A program made the position numbers and the translations under genes. The notes under the pieces were generated by a model that was not told the DNA's origin, did no database searches, and was given only the letters and a program-made list of their open reading frames with translations. From NCBI GenBank assembly GCA_902617025.1, contig CACMVB010000002.1, positions 1 through 64,000 on the forward strand: 64,000 nt of DNA, written 5' to 3'. This document shows positions 1 to 9,096 of the stretch, piece after piece (the stretch's first letter is position 1; every line of letters begins with the position of its first letter). Origin of the DNA: an uncultured Pelagibacteraceae bacterium (lineage in GTDB: Bacteria; Pseudomonadota; Alphaproteobacteria; Pelagibacterales; Pelagibacteraceae).

Positions 1-647
1 TGTGAGTTATTATTATTAATTTCAATTTTAAAAAAAGTATCGGTATTGGGATTTGTATTTATCAGATTTACACCTTCAATAAAATTTTTTGAAATAATTC
101 TTTTTACTTTTAAGTTACATTGTTTAAAAATATTTTTAAGATTCTTTAAATCATTATTATCTATTAAAAAAAAAGATAACTCATGAGTGTAAAAGTTCCC
201 AAACAAACCAATGGGTAAATTTTTAATTTCTTTTTGATCAAGAAAAAACTTAGAATTGAAAATATGAAGCACTGATTTATTTTTTTCTATTTCTCCAATT
301 TTATTTTTGAGGGAGTTAAGTATGTAAATTATATTCTCTTTAACTAGTTGAGACCCATTTAAACGTTTATAACCTGAGAGGGCAATAACAGAGCACTCAA
401 AGTTATCTATCATGATCACTGCCTCTTTGAATGTAAAATTTAATTTTTGTTCTATTAAGTAAATATTCTTTTTAAAGTTATTTACAATTAGATCAAAGTC
501 AAAAATTTTATTGTTACTTATTCCCTCATTTATGATTTTATCTTTGTATAATACTTTAATATCATCATTTTCGATGTTTTCTAGAACAACAAATATTGTT
601 TCAAAATTATTTATTTCAATAAAAAGTTTTGGTGATTTAGTGCCCAT
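1..647 (-). CDS. ftsA: Cell division protein FtsA, partial (runs off left edge), divergent
   Basis: Manual reverse-strand translation starting MGTKSPKLFIEINNFETIFVVLENIEND..., with FtsA-like GYKRLNGSQL and VLHIFNSKFFLDQKEIKNLPIGLFGNF; directly downstream of ftsQ. Confidence 0.7.
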   Translation of the reverse strand, partial: MGTKSPKLFIEINNFETIFVVLENIENDDIKVLYKDKIINEGISNNKIFDFDLIVNNFKKNIYLIEQKLNFTFKEAVIMIDNFECSVIALSGYKRLNGSQLVKENIIYILNSLKNKIGEIEKNKSVLHIFNSKFFLDQKEIKNLPIGLFGNFYTHELSFFLIDNNDLKNLKNIFKQCNLKVKRIISKNFIEGVNLINTNPNTDTFFKIEINNNNS

Positions 648-650
648 TAT

Positions 651-1310
651 TTATTTTAAAATAAGTTGATTATTTATTCTATAATCAAAAATTTCGTATT
701 TTTCGAAATTTTTTTGATTTTTTATGCCTAAAAAATATTTAAGACTTTTTTCATAATTTTGATTAGGTAATTTAATTGTTTTATTATCAACTGTAATTAG
801 ATCCCATCTTTTAGACTCAAAAAAATTAAATTGTTTAATTGTTTCAATTGGAAAATTAATTTTTTTAAGTTGATTATAAAAAATTTTGAAGTTGTTTTTA
901 TCACCGAAAACTATTGGTAAATTTTGATAATTATTTAATTCTACAAAATTAATTAATTTGTCATCATTAGTATAATACTTTTTTTCTTTTTTATTTTGAA
1001 GTATAGCGATTGGTTGCCTCTCATAAATTTTAATCTTTATATTATTTGGGTAGATTTTTTTAAATTCAAAACTTTCAATAAAATCTATTTCTCCGATCTT
1101 TGAATTTATATCCTGTGAGTTAATCGAAAATATATTTGCTTCATACAAAAACGATAGTTTTTTTTTTAAAATTTTTTCATCAATTATTGAGTTATTTTCA
1201 ACTAAAATCTTTTTAATTGTAAATTTTGAATTTAGATTAAGTTTATCTTGAAAACTATAAGTGCTTAGTAACAAAAATAATACTAAAGCGATAAATAAAC
1301 GTTTATTCAT
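651..1310 (-). CDS. ftsQ: Cell division protein FtsQ (POTRA)
   Basis: N-terminal TM followed by FTIKKILVENNSIIDEKIL POTRA-like segment and IKIKIYERQPIAIL; between ddl and ftsA. Confidence 0.8.
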   Translation of the reverse strand: MNKRLFIALVLFLLLSTYSFQDKLNLNSKFTIKKILVENNSIIDEKILKKKLSFLYEANIFSINSQDINSKIGEIDFIESFEFKKIYPNNIKIKIYERQPIAILQNKKEKKYYTNDDKLINFVELNNYQNLPIVFGDKNNFKIFYNQLKKINFPIETIKQFNFFESKRWDLITVDNKTIKLPNQNYEKSLKYFLGIKNQKNFEKYEIFDYRINNQLILK

Positions 1311-2248
1311 CGATTTATGCTAGCATCTAACAAAATATTCTCAATCAAATCTGGGAAAGTAATTCCACAATAATTTGCTATTTCAGGTACTAAAGATAAA
1401 TTTGTCATCCCAGGTTGTGTATTTATTTCTAATAAATAAAACTTATTATTAAAAAATTTAAAATCTGCTCGTGAAACCCCCTTGCAACTTAAAACCTTAT
1501 GAGCTTTTTTTGCTAATTTTAAAACTTTGTTATAATCCTTTTTGTTTAATCTAGCTGGCATAATGTGTTTTGTTTTAGCAGCTTTCGTATATTTTGCTTT
1601 GTAATCATAAAATAATCTTTTTGGAATTAATTCTATAGCCCCAATAGCATTTTTATTAATTACTGCTGCTTGAATCTCTTGGCCTCCAATGTATTGCTCC
1701 ACTATAATTTCTCCGTAATAACCTAACAAATTATCAATTGATTTTTTCAAGTGATTTAAATTTTTAACTATTTTAACCCCAATACTTGATCCTTCATCAG
1801 TAGGTTTTACCACTAAAGGGAGTTTCATTTTTTTTTTTTTTATAATTTTTTTTAAATATTTTACGTTTTCTCTCTTTTTGAGTGAAAAATATTTTGGAGT
1901 TAAAATTTTATTTTTAATAAATATTTCTTTAGAAATAATTTTATTCATAGCGTTATAAGAACTTATAACCCCAGAGTGCGTATAAGGAATTCTTAAATAT
2001 TCAAAATAACTTTGGGCTACTCCATCTTCGCCGTCTTTACCATGTAAAGCATTAAAAATTACATCAATTTTTTTCTTATCAATTAAATTAAAGTTTTTAA
2101 ACTTAGGATCAAATTTAGATATAACATATTTTTTCTTTTTTAATGCCTTTATACATGCTTTACCGCTATCTAAACTAATCGCTCGTTCTCCAGAATTTCC
2201 GCCAAGCACTACAAGCACTCTTTTGAAAGGTAAATGTTTATTCACCAA
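1307..2248 (-). CDS. ddl: D-alanine--D-alanine ligase
   Basis: VLVVLGGNSGERAISLDSG, HGKDGEDG, KPTDEGSSIGV, LLEINTQPGMT motifs. Confidence 0.95.
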   Translation of the reverse strand: MVNKHLPFKRVLVVLGGNSGERAISLDSGKACIKALKKKKYVISKFDPKFKNFNLIDKKKIDVIFNALHGKDGEDGVAQSYFEYLRIPYTHSGVISSYNAMNKIISKEIFIKNKILTPKYFSLKKRENVKYLKKIIKKKKMKLPLVVKPTDEGSSIGVKIVKNLNHLKKSIDNLLGYYGEIIVEQYIGGQEIQAAVINKNAIGAIELIPKRLFYDYKAKYTKAAKTKHIMPARLNKKDYNKVLKLAKKAHKVLSCKGVSRADFKFFNNKFYLLEINTQPGMTNLSLVPEIANYCGITFPDLIENILLDASINR

Positions 2249-3143
2249 TAATTTTAATCTCTAATTCGAGATCAACTCCCATTTTTTTACTTACAGTATC
2301 CTTGACTCTTTTTATGAGTCTTTCAATATCAGCCGACTTTGCTTTACCGTTGTTAACAAAAAAGTTACAATGTTTTTCAGAAATTGAAGCATCACCTTCT
2401 GAAAATTTATCACAACCTGCATTTTTTATTATTTGCCAAACTTGTTTTTCTTCACCTATATTTTTGAATGTACTTCCACATGTTTTTATTTTACTTGGTT
2501 GAGCTAATTTTTTTTTTTCAATCAATTTTTTTTGTGTTTTTTCTATTACTTGCGGATTTTCTTTTTTTCCTCTCAATTTTACTGAAGTAATAATTGATCC
2601 TTCTGGTAGATTTGAACCTCTGTAAAAAAATTCTATTTCTTCAGACTTGATCTCTTTTTCTGTACAATTCTTAGTGTTGATTACTCTAATTGAGACTAAA
2701 ATTTTTGAAATATCGTTACCATAACATCCACTATTCATTATAACTGCTCCGCCTATAGAGCCAGGAATGCAAGACAAGAATTCCAAATTACCTATTCCCT
2801 TGTCTTTTGCAAAGTCTGAGATTTTTCTATCCAGTGCTGCAGCTCCAACTTCTAAAATATCATTATCTAGTAATCTAATATCTGTAAAACCTGATCCAAG
2901 CTTTATAACAACTCCTTTAATTCCTTTATCTCTGATAAGTGTGTTAGATCCTGCTCCAAGAATAGTTATATCTAGTTTATTTTTTTTATTATGAGTCAGA
3001 AATTCAATTAATTGTTTTTTATCTTTAGGTTTAAATAAATATTCAGCAGGTCCACCGAGATTAAACCAACTATAATTTGAAAGTTTCACATCTTTTGAAA
3101 TACTTGAATTGAGCTTATTTATTAATTCATCGTTGATTTTCAT
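2238..3143 (-). CDS. murB: UDP-N-acetylenolpyruvoylglucosamine reductase
   Basis: NYSWFNLGGPAEYL, LGAGSNTLIRD, CIPGSIGGAVIMNSGCYG, STFKN motifs. Confidence 0.95.
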   Translation of the reverse strand: MKINDELINKLNSSISKDVKLSNYSWFNLGGPAEYLFKPKDKKQLIEFLTHNKKNKLDITILGAGSNTLIRDKGIKGVVIKLGSGFTDIRLLDNDILEVGAAALDRKISDFAKDKGIGNLEFLSCIPGSIGGAVIMNSGCYGNDISKILVSIRVINTKNCTEKEIKSEEIEFFYRGSNLPEGSIITSVKLRGKKENPQVIEKTQKKLIEKKKLAQPSKIKTCGSTFKNIGEEKQVWQIIKNAGCDKFSEGDASISEKHCNFFVNNGKAKSADIERLIKRVKDTVSKKMGVDLELEIKIIGE

Positions 3144-4537
3144 AGTTCAGCTTTAAGTCCCCTCATATATTTTGATATTAAACCAGCGCCCATACCAATT
3201 ATAATTTCATCACTAGTTAGGTTCTTTTTAAAATATTTTTTTATTTCTTCAAAGTTTTTTATAATAATAACTTGGGTTTTTGAAAATTTAGAAATTAATT
3301 TTGCAAATTTAATTGAACTAAATTTTAGATTTTTTTTTTCACCAGCGGCATATAATGGACAAAGTAAAACTAAATTTGATTTTGTAAATGAATTAGCAAA
3401 TTCATTTTTTAAAGAAAACACTCTAGAATAACGATGTGGTTCAAAAACTGATATTATTTTTCTAGTTCTGTAAACATTTTTTACACCATCTAGGATGGAT
3501 TTAATCTCAGTCGGGTGGTGTGCATAATCATCATAAAAATCATTCTTACCTTTTTTAAATATTTTTGTCATTCTTCTTTGAACACCAGAAAAATTTTTTA
3601 ATGATTTTTTTATTATATTTTGACTTACACCAATATTTAAACAAACAGTTATAGCTGCCGCTGCATTTAAAACATTGTGTCTTCCAAGTAATTTGAGCTT
3701 TATATTTTTAATATTTTTATTTTTTTTATTAATATTTTTATAACTTAAATCAAAAATAGAATAATCAACATTATATCTAATATTAGAGATTTGATAGTCT
3801 GCATTCGAGCTTAGACCATAAGTCAAAATATTTTTATTTTTTATTTTACCTAATACCCTTTTTAAATTTTGACTATCTATACAAATTATTGATTTACCTG
3901 TTGGAGGAGTTTTTTCAATAAATTTAATAAATGAGTTTTCTAAGTTTTTAAAATTTTTATAATAATCAACATGCTCGTGATCTATGTTAGTTACAATTGA
4001 ATAGTTTATTGGAAATTTAAGAAAACTACCATCGGACTCATCTGCCTCTAATATTGCCCATTCCCCTCTACCTAATTTAGCATTGCTATTTAATGAATTA
4101 ATTACACCACCATTAACAATAGTTGGATCAAGTTTCTGATCAGATAGGATTTTTGAAACCAAAGAGGTTGTAGTCGTTTTTCCGTGTGAGCCTGTGATTA
4201 TTATATTTTTTTTAAGTGAAACTACATCCGCTAATACTTCTGCTCTTGAATAAATGGGAATTTTTTTTGATTTCGCAAATTTTAATTCAACATTATTTTT
4301 TTTAATAGCAGAAGATTTTACAAGAATTGTTGAATTTTTTATATTTTTTTTTGAATGGCCAAAAAAAACTTTAATGCCTCTTTTAACACAACTTAAGGTA
4401 TTTTTATTTTTATTATTATCACTTCCTTGTATCTTGAATCCCATATTGTTCATTATCTGGGCTAAACCACTCATCCCTATTCCACCAATTCCAACAAAGT
4501 GTATAACTTCTTTCTGGCCTAAATTAATTTTTCTCAT
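3140..4537 (-). CDS. murC: UDP-N-acetylmuramate--L-alanine ligase
   Basis: IHFVGIGGIGMSGLAQI, GSHGKTTTTSL, HHPTEI motifs. Confidence 0.96.
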   Translation of the reverse strand: MRKINLGQKEVIHFVGIGGIGMSGLAQIMNNMGFKIQGSDNNKNKNTLSCVKRGIKVFFGHSKKNIKNSTILVKSSAIKKNNVELKFAKSKKIPIYSRAEVLADVVSLKKNIIITGSHGKTTTTSLVSKILSDQKLDPTIVNGGVINSLNSNAKLGRGEWAILEADESDGSFLKFPINYSIVTNIDHEHVDYYKNFKNLENSFIKFIEKTPPTGKSIICIDSQNLKRVLGKIKNKNILTYGLSSNADYQISNIRYNVDYSIFDLSYKNINKKNKNIKNIKLKLLGRHNVLNAAAAITVCLNIGVSQNIIKKSLKNFSGVQRRMTKIFKKGKNDFYDDYAHHPTEIKSILDGVKNVYRTRKIISVFEPHRYSRVFSLKNEFANSFTKSNLVLLCPLYAAGEKKNLKFSSIKFAKLISKFSKTQVIIIKNFEEIKKYFKKNLTSDEIIIGMGAGLISKYMRGLKAEL

Positions 4538-5621
4538 TTATTATTTCTTTTAATATTTTGCTTATATTGTTGTAGACATTTTTGTCAGAATATTGACTTT
4601 GGCTAAGTAAAATTTTATTTATTTTTGTCTTTTCTCTATAGATTTCTAAAATAAGTTCAAACAACTTATTATTTAAATCTTTTTCCTCTACTAAAAATCC
4701 ATAATTTTTGTTTTTGTAATAAATGGCGTTTTTTAATTGATGGTTATCTGCAGAAGATGGTAAAGGAATTGATATAAAAGGAACGTTTACATTTGTAAGT
4801 TCAGCTAAAACAGACGATCCAGATCTAGTAATCGCTAAATTAACTTTTGAAAAAAAATCGAGAAGATTGTTTTTAAAATTGAATATTTCAAAATCAATTT
4901 TATTTTTTTTATAAAAAGATGATAATTGATCGTTTTGACTGGGTAAGCAATGTTGGTAAACTGTAATCGGAATACCTTGGTTAGAACATTTAAGAAAAAT
5001 TTCTGGAAGTGTCTCAGCAAAAATTCTTGCTGCTTGGCTGCCGCCAAGAACAAGCAAGTTGATTTTATAAGAAATTGAGACATTGGAATTCTTATTTTTA
5101 AAATTAATTATCTCTTTGTTTATGATATTTCCTAAAACATAAATTTTATCTAAATATTTTTGGGGAACTCCTTCTAACTCTTTATGAGATACTAATATTT
5201 TTTTAGAAAATGGAAGTAAATATTTGTTGGCCTTTCCAATTACTAAATTATTCTCGTAAATAATGTATTTTATTTTTAGAATACTTGCAGCAATACAAAC
5301 TGGAAAAGATGCATATCCACCCATACCGAAAATAATCGAGGGTCTATTGAATATTAAAAATATAAACGCAAATGTGATTGCATAGAAAATAAGAAAAAAA
5401 GAGATAAATAATTTTAAAATATTTTTTTTTACAAAAGGGAATGAGGGTAATATTGCAATATTTAAATAATCATTTTTTTTGATAAATTTATAACCTCTTT
5501 TGTCTGTTACAATATTTACATGATAGTTTTTTTCTAAAAGGTGTTTTGCCAAGTTTAAACCCGGAAATACATGACCGCCTGTTCCTCCTATAGCAATTAA
5601 TACTTTTATTTTTTTACTCAT
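4524..5621 (-). CDS. murG: Undecaprenyl-PP-MurNAc-pentapeptide-UDPGlcNAc GlcNAc transferase
   Basis: IAIGGTGGHVFPGL, GMGGYASFP, LGGSQAAR motifs. Confidence 0.95.
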   Translation of the reverse strand: MSKKIKVLIAIGGTGGHVFPGLNLAKHLLEKNYHVNIVTDKRGYKFIKKNDYLNIAILPSFPFVKKNILKLFISFFLIFYAITFAFIFLIFNRPSIIFGMGGYASFPVCIAASILKIKYIIYENNLVIGKANKYLLPFSKKILVSHKELEGVPQKYLDKIYVLGNIINKEIINFKNKNSNVSISYKINLLVLGGSQAARIFAETLPEIFLKCSNQGIPITVYQHCLPSQNDQLSSFYKKNKIDFEIFNFKNNLLDFFSKVNLAITRSGSSVLAELTNVNVPFISIPLPSSADNHQLKNAIYYKNKNYGFLVEEKDLNNKLFELILEIYREKTKINKILLSQSQYSDKNVYNNISKILKEIINEKN

Positions 5622-6741
5622 AAAGATAAGTATTATTTTTAGTATAATTTAAAATTACCCCTGCAAGTATAGCGCTACCAATTAAGGATGAACCTCCATA
5701 ACTTAGGAATGGCAAGGTCATACCTGTTGTTGGTATAAGACTAGTATTAACGCCAACGTGAATAAATGTTTGAAATATCAATAATGTAGCTAAAGAACAT
5801 AAAGAGATTTTAATGAGTTCATCTTCTTCATTAATGCAGTTTTTTATAATTCTGAAAGAAATATATAAAAATATTAATATAATAATGATTGAAATTATTG
5901 ATCCATATTCCTCAGAAATAATTGCTATTATATAATCGGTGTGGGCTTCAGGAACACTATCTTTTAAAATTCCCTCTCCCATGCCTTGTCCCCTAAGTCC
6001 ACCAAGCTTTATGGCATCTAGAGCAGACGATGATTGGAATTTGTCACCCTTGCTTGGGTCAATAAAAGAAACTAATCGATCAATTATATATCCAAATTTC
6101 TCAGGCATTGAAAATAGTAACAAACTTATAGAAAGAAGAAAAATTGAGATAAAAACTAATATATAAATTAAACTTACGCCTGATATAAAAACTGTAGTTA
6201 TCCATGTTCCGATAAGCAAAATAGTTTGCCCAAGATCAGGCTGATCAATTAAAAAAATGATTACTGAAGATAATAATAAAAAACTAAAAATATATTTTAT
6301 TTGAGATTTTTTTAGGCTTTTTAAAGTCAAAATTTGAACTGTAATTAAGATAAAAAAAGGTTTTAAAATTTCTATCGGTTGTAATCTAAAAAAATAAAAG
6401 TCAAGCCATCTTTTTGCTCCTTTAACTTCAACTCCCGCAATTGGAACTAAAGCAAGAGATATAAAAGACAAAATAAAGAGAGGAGTTACAAATTTTTTCA
6501 AAAGAGAAGTATCAATAATTGAAATTAAAATCATAATATTTAGAGCAAGGAAAGTGAATATTAGATGTTTTGAAAAGAAAAAATAATAATCTTTATTAAG
6601 TCTTTCACCAGCTAAAGAAGAAGTAGAGGAAAAAGAAAAAAATAAACCAAGAAAAAACAAAACTATAAAACAAAAAAAAATTTTTTTATCAATATTACGC
6701 CAATAATTTTTAAATTTAAGTTTAGATATATTTTCTTGCAT
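5614..6741 (-). CDS. ftsW: Lipid II polymerase/flippase-family division protein FtsW
   Basis: SEDS family: multi-TM, GAKRWLDF, QPDLGQT, PTTGMTLPFLSYGGSSL. Confidence 0.93.
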   Translation of the reverse strand: MQENISKLKFKNYWRNIDKKIFFCFIVLFFLGLFFSFSSTSSLAGERLNKDYYFFFSKHLIFTFLALNIMILISIIDTSLLKKFVTPLFILSFISLALVPIAGVEVKGAKRWLDFYFFRLQPIEILKPFFILITVQILTLKSLKKSQIKYIFSFLLLSSVIIFLIDQPDLGQTILLIGTWITTVFISGVSLIYILVFISIFLLSISLLLFSMPEKFGYIIDRLVSFIDPSKGDKFQSSSALDAIKLGGLRGQGMGEGILKDSVPEAHTDYIIAIISEEYGSIISIIIILIFLYISFRIIKNCINEEDELIKISLCSLATLLIFQTFIHVGVNTSLIPTTGMTLPFLSYGGSSLIGSAILAGVILNYTKNNTYLYE

Positions 6742-8008
6742 AATATTTACTTAGTTTTTTAAATTTTTCTCCCCTTTTTTCGAAATTTAAAAATTGGTCA
6801 AAAGATGCTGCGGCTGGGCTTAAAAGAATAAAGTTTTCTTTATGGCTAAATGATTTGATGTCTTTTAATATTTGAATTATGGAATTTTTTAAACTTTTAG
6901 TAATCATTAATTTAATCTTGTTTTTCAATTGATTTTTAAAAAAATTAATGTTTTCGCCAATAATATAGGATTTTATAATATTTTTTTTTAAACTTTTTAC
7001 ACGAAACTTGTCGTTTTTTTTTGGTAACCCTCCAACTATCCAATAAATATTTTTTGTATTTTTTAAAGCAAATTTTGCAGCCTCAAAAGTAGTTGCTTTT
7101 GAGTCATTAATAAAGGTACAATTATTTTGTTTTAAAAAGATTTCATATCTATGTGGTAAACCTTTAAAAGAATTAAGTGATTTACAAAATGATTTAAAAC
7201 TAATTTTGAGAAGTTTTGTAAAAGAGTAAACAAAAGACATGTTCTCGTCATTTATATCAAGCTTTAAATAAGAATTTTTTATGTAAGGTTTTATTTTTTT
7301 ATATTTATCTATGTTAGGAATATTTAACTTTCCTAAAAATCTTCTTTTTTTAAATTCGTATTTAAAGTTTTTATTTACAAAAGAGTATTGACTCTTTTTT
7401 TGTCTTTCAAAAATTTTGAATTTCGAATTTATGTAATTTCTAATGCTACCATGCCAGTCAATATGATCATTTGTTATATTTAATAATATAGCATAATCAG
7501 GGGAGATAAATTTTGAGTAAGCAAGTTGAAATGATGAAGCTTCAATTATAAGAAAATTATTTTTATTAACATTTAAATTTAATATGGGTGTGCCTATATT
7601 ACCGCCTAATAATGTTTTATAACCATTTTTTTTTAATACGTGATCTATAATTTTACAAGTCGTGGATTTGCCATTGGTTCCTGTAACAACGACACTTTTT
7701 GAAAAATTTTTTAATAAAAAAATTAAATCTAAGTCTGTAATAATCTTATTTTTATATTTTTTTAATTTATTTCTATTTTTAGACCCTTTTAAACTTATAC
7801 CAGGGCTCAAAACAATATGGTTAATTTCTTTAAGCGTTTTGTCCAAGTTTACTGGTCTTTTACTTTTGTACAGACGAAAATTTTTATCATCCCAGACTTT
7901 GTAATTTTTTATATTGTTTCTTTTAAAAAAATTTATTACTGACTTTCCTGTTAAGCCTAATCCATAAACTAAGAAAGAGTGGTTTTTAAAATTTTTTTTA
8001 GAGATCAT
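6722..8008 (-). CDS. murD: UDP-N-acetylmuramoylalanine--D-glutamate ligase
   Basis: LVYGLGLTGKSV, VTGTNGKSTTCKI, GLPHRYE, INDSKATTFEA. Confidence 0.95.
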   Translation of the reverse strand: MISKKNFKNHSFLVYGLGLTGKSVINFFKRNNIKNYKVWDDKNFRLYKSKRPVNLDKTLKEINHIVLSPGISLKGSKNRNKLKKYKNKIITDLDLIFLLKNFSKSVVVTGTNGKSTTCKIIDHVLKKNGYKTLLGGNIGTPILNLNVNKNNFLIIEASSFQLAYSKFISPDYAILLNITNDHIDWHGSIRNYINSKFKIFERQKKSQYSFVNKNFKYEFKKRRFLGKLNIPNIDKYKKIKPYIKNSYLKLDINDENMSFVYSFTKLLKISFKSFCKSLNSFKGLPHRYEIFLKQNNCTFINDSKATTFEAAKFALKNTKNIYWIVGGLPKKNDKFRVKSLKKNIIKSYIIGENINFFKNQLKNKIKLMITKSLKNSIIQILKDIKSFSHKENFILLSPAAASFDQFLNFEKRGEKFKKLSKYYARKYI

Positions 8009-8010
8009 GT

Positions 8011-9096
8011 TTACCTAAGTTTTAATGTCGCTAATCCCACTAAAGCTAAAATTATGGCTATGATCCAAAATCGAATAACAATTGTAGACTCCGCCCAACC
8101 TTTTTTTTCAAAATGATGGTGAATAGGAGCCATTTTGAAAATTCTTTTACCTGTCAACTTAAAAGAAAGAACCTGAATAATTACAGATACTGTTTCAAGC
8201 ACAAATAAACCTCCGACGATTGCTAAAACGATCTCATGTTTAACTATTATAGCTATTGCGGCAAGGGATCCCCCTAAGGAAAGCGACCCTGTATCACCCA
8301 TAAAAATTTTTGCTGGAGGGGCGTTGTACCATAAAAATCCTAAACAAGCTCCTACAATTGAACCACAAAAAATGGAGAGCTCTCCAACATCAGGAATATA
8401 TTGTATTTGAAGATATTCAGAAAAAATTGTGTTTCCAACGACATAAGAAATTAGCGTAAAGGATAAAGCTACTAGCATTACTGGTACAGTTGCGAGACCA
8501 TCAAGGCCATCTGTTAAATTTACAGCATTAGATGCCCCAATAATTACAAAAAGACCAAATGGAATAAAAAATAAGCCCATGTGCAAAATTAAATTTTTAA
8601 AAAAAGGGAAATATAAATCATATAGATATTCGTGATTAGAATATTTGATCAAAATAAATAAAGCTAAAGACCCAATAATTAGTTGTCCTATAAATTTGTA
8701 TTTCGACTTTAGACCGCTAGAGTTTTTAAGTTTAATTTTAAGGATATCATCGATCAAACCTAGACAACCAAGACTTAGTGAAACAAATACAAGCGTCCAA
8801 ACATATATATTTGCTAAGTCTGCCCAGAGCAAAGTACTAGTGATAATTCCTATAATTATTATTACTCCCCCCATTGTTGGTGTACCAGACTTTTTTATTA
8901 TATGATCTATAGGCCCATCTTGTCTTATAGGTCCAGTTATCATTTTTTCAGAAAAAATTTTTATTAAGGGTGCTCCAATTATAAATACTACTATCAACGA
9001 AGTTATTACAGATAATCCTGTCCTAAAAGTTAGATATCTAAATACATTGAAAAAAGAATATTGGTCAATTAGAGATGTAAAAAAATGAAATAGCAT
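8011..9096 (-). CDS. mraY: Phospho-N-acetylmuramoyl-pentapeptide-transferase
   Basis: SGTPTMGG, NLTDGLDGLA, FMGDTGSLSLGG, PIHHHFEKKGW. Confidence 0.97.
   Translation of the reverse strand: MLFHFFTSLIDQYSFFNVFRYLTFRTGLSVITSLIVVFIIGAPLIKIFSEKMITGPIRQDGPIDHIIKKSGTPTMGGVIIIIGIITSTLLWADLANIYVWTLVFVSLSLGCLGLIDDILKIKLKNSSGLKSKYKFIGQLIIGSLALFILIKYSNHEYLYDLYFPFFKNLILHMGLFFIPFGLFVIIGASNAVNLTDGLDGLATVPVMLVALSFTLISYVVGNTIFSEYLQIQYIPDVGELSIFCGSIVGACLGFLWYNAPPAKIFMGDTGSLSLGGSLAAIAIIVKHEIVLAIVGGLFVLETVSVIIQVLSFKLTGKRIFKMAPIHHHFEKKGWAESTIVIRFWIIAIILALVGLATLKLR

Noticed and set aside
4835-5083. 82-aa alternate-frame ORF inside murG
   Set aside because: Same-strand shifted frame within a well-supported gene
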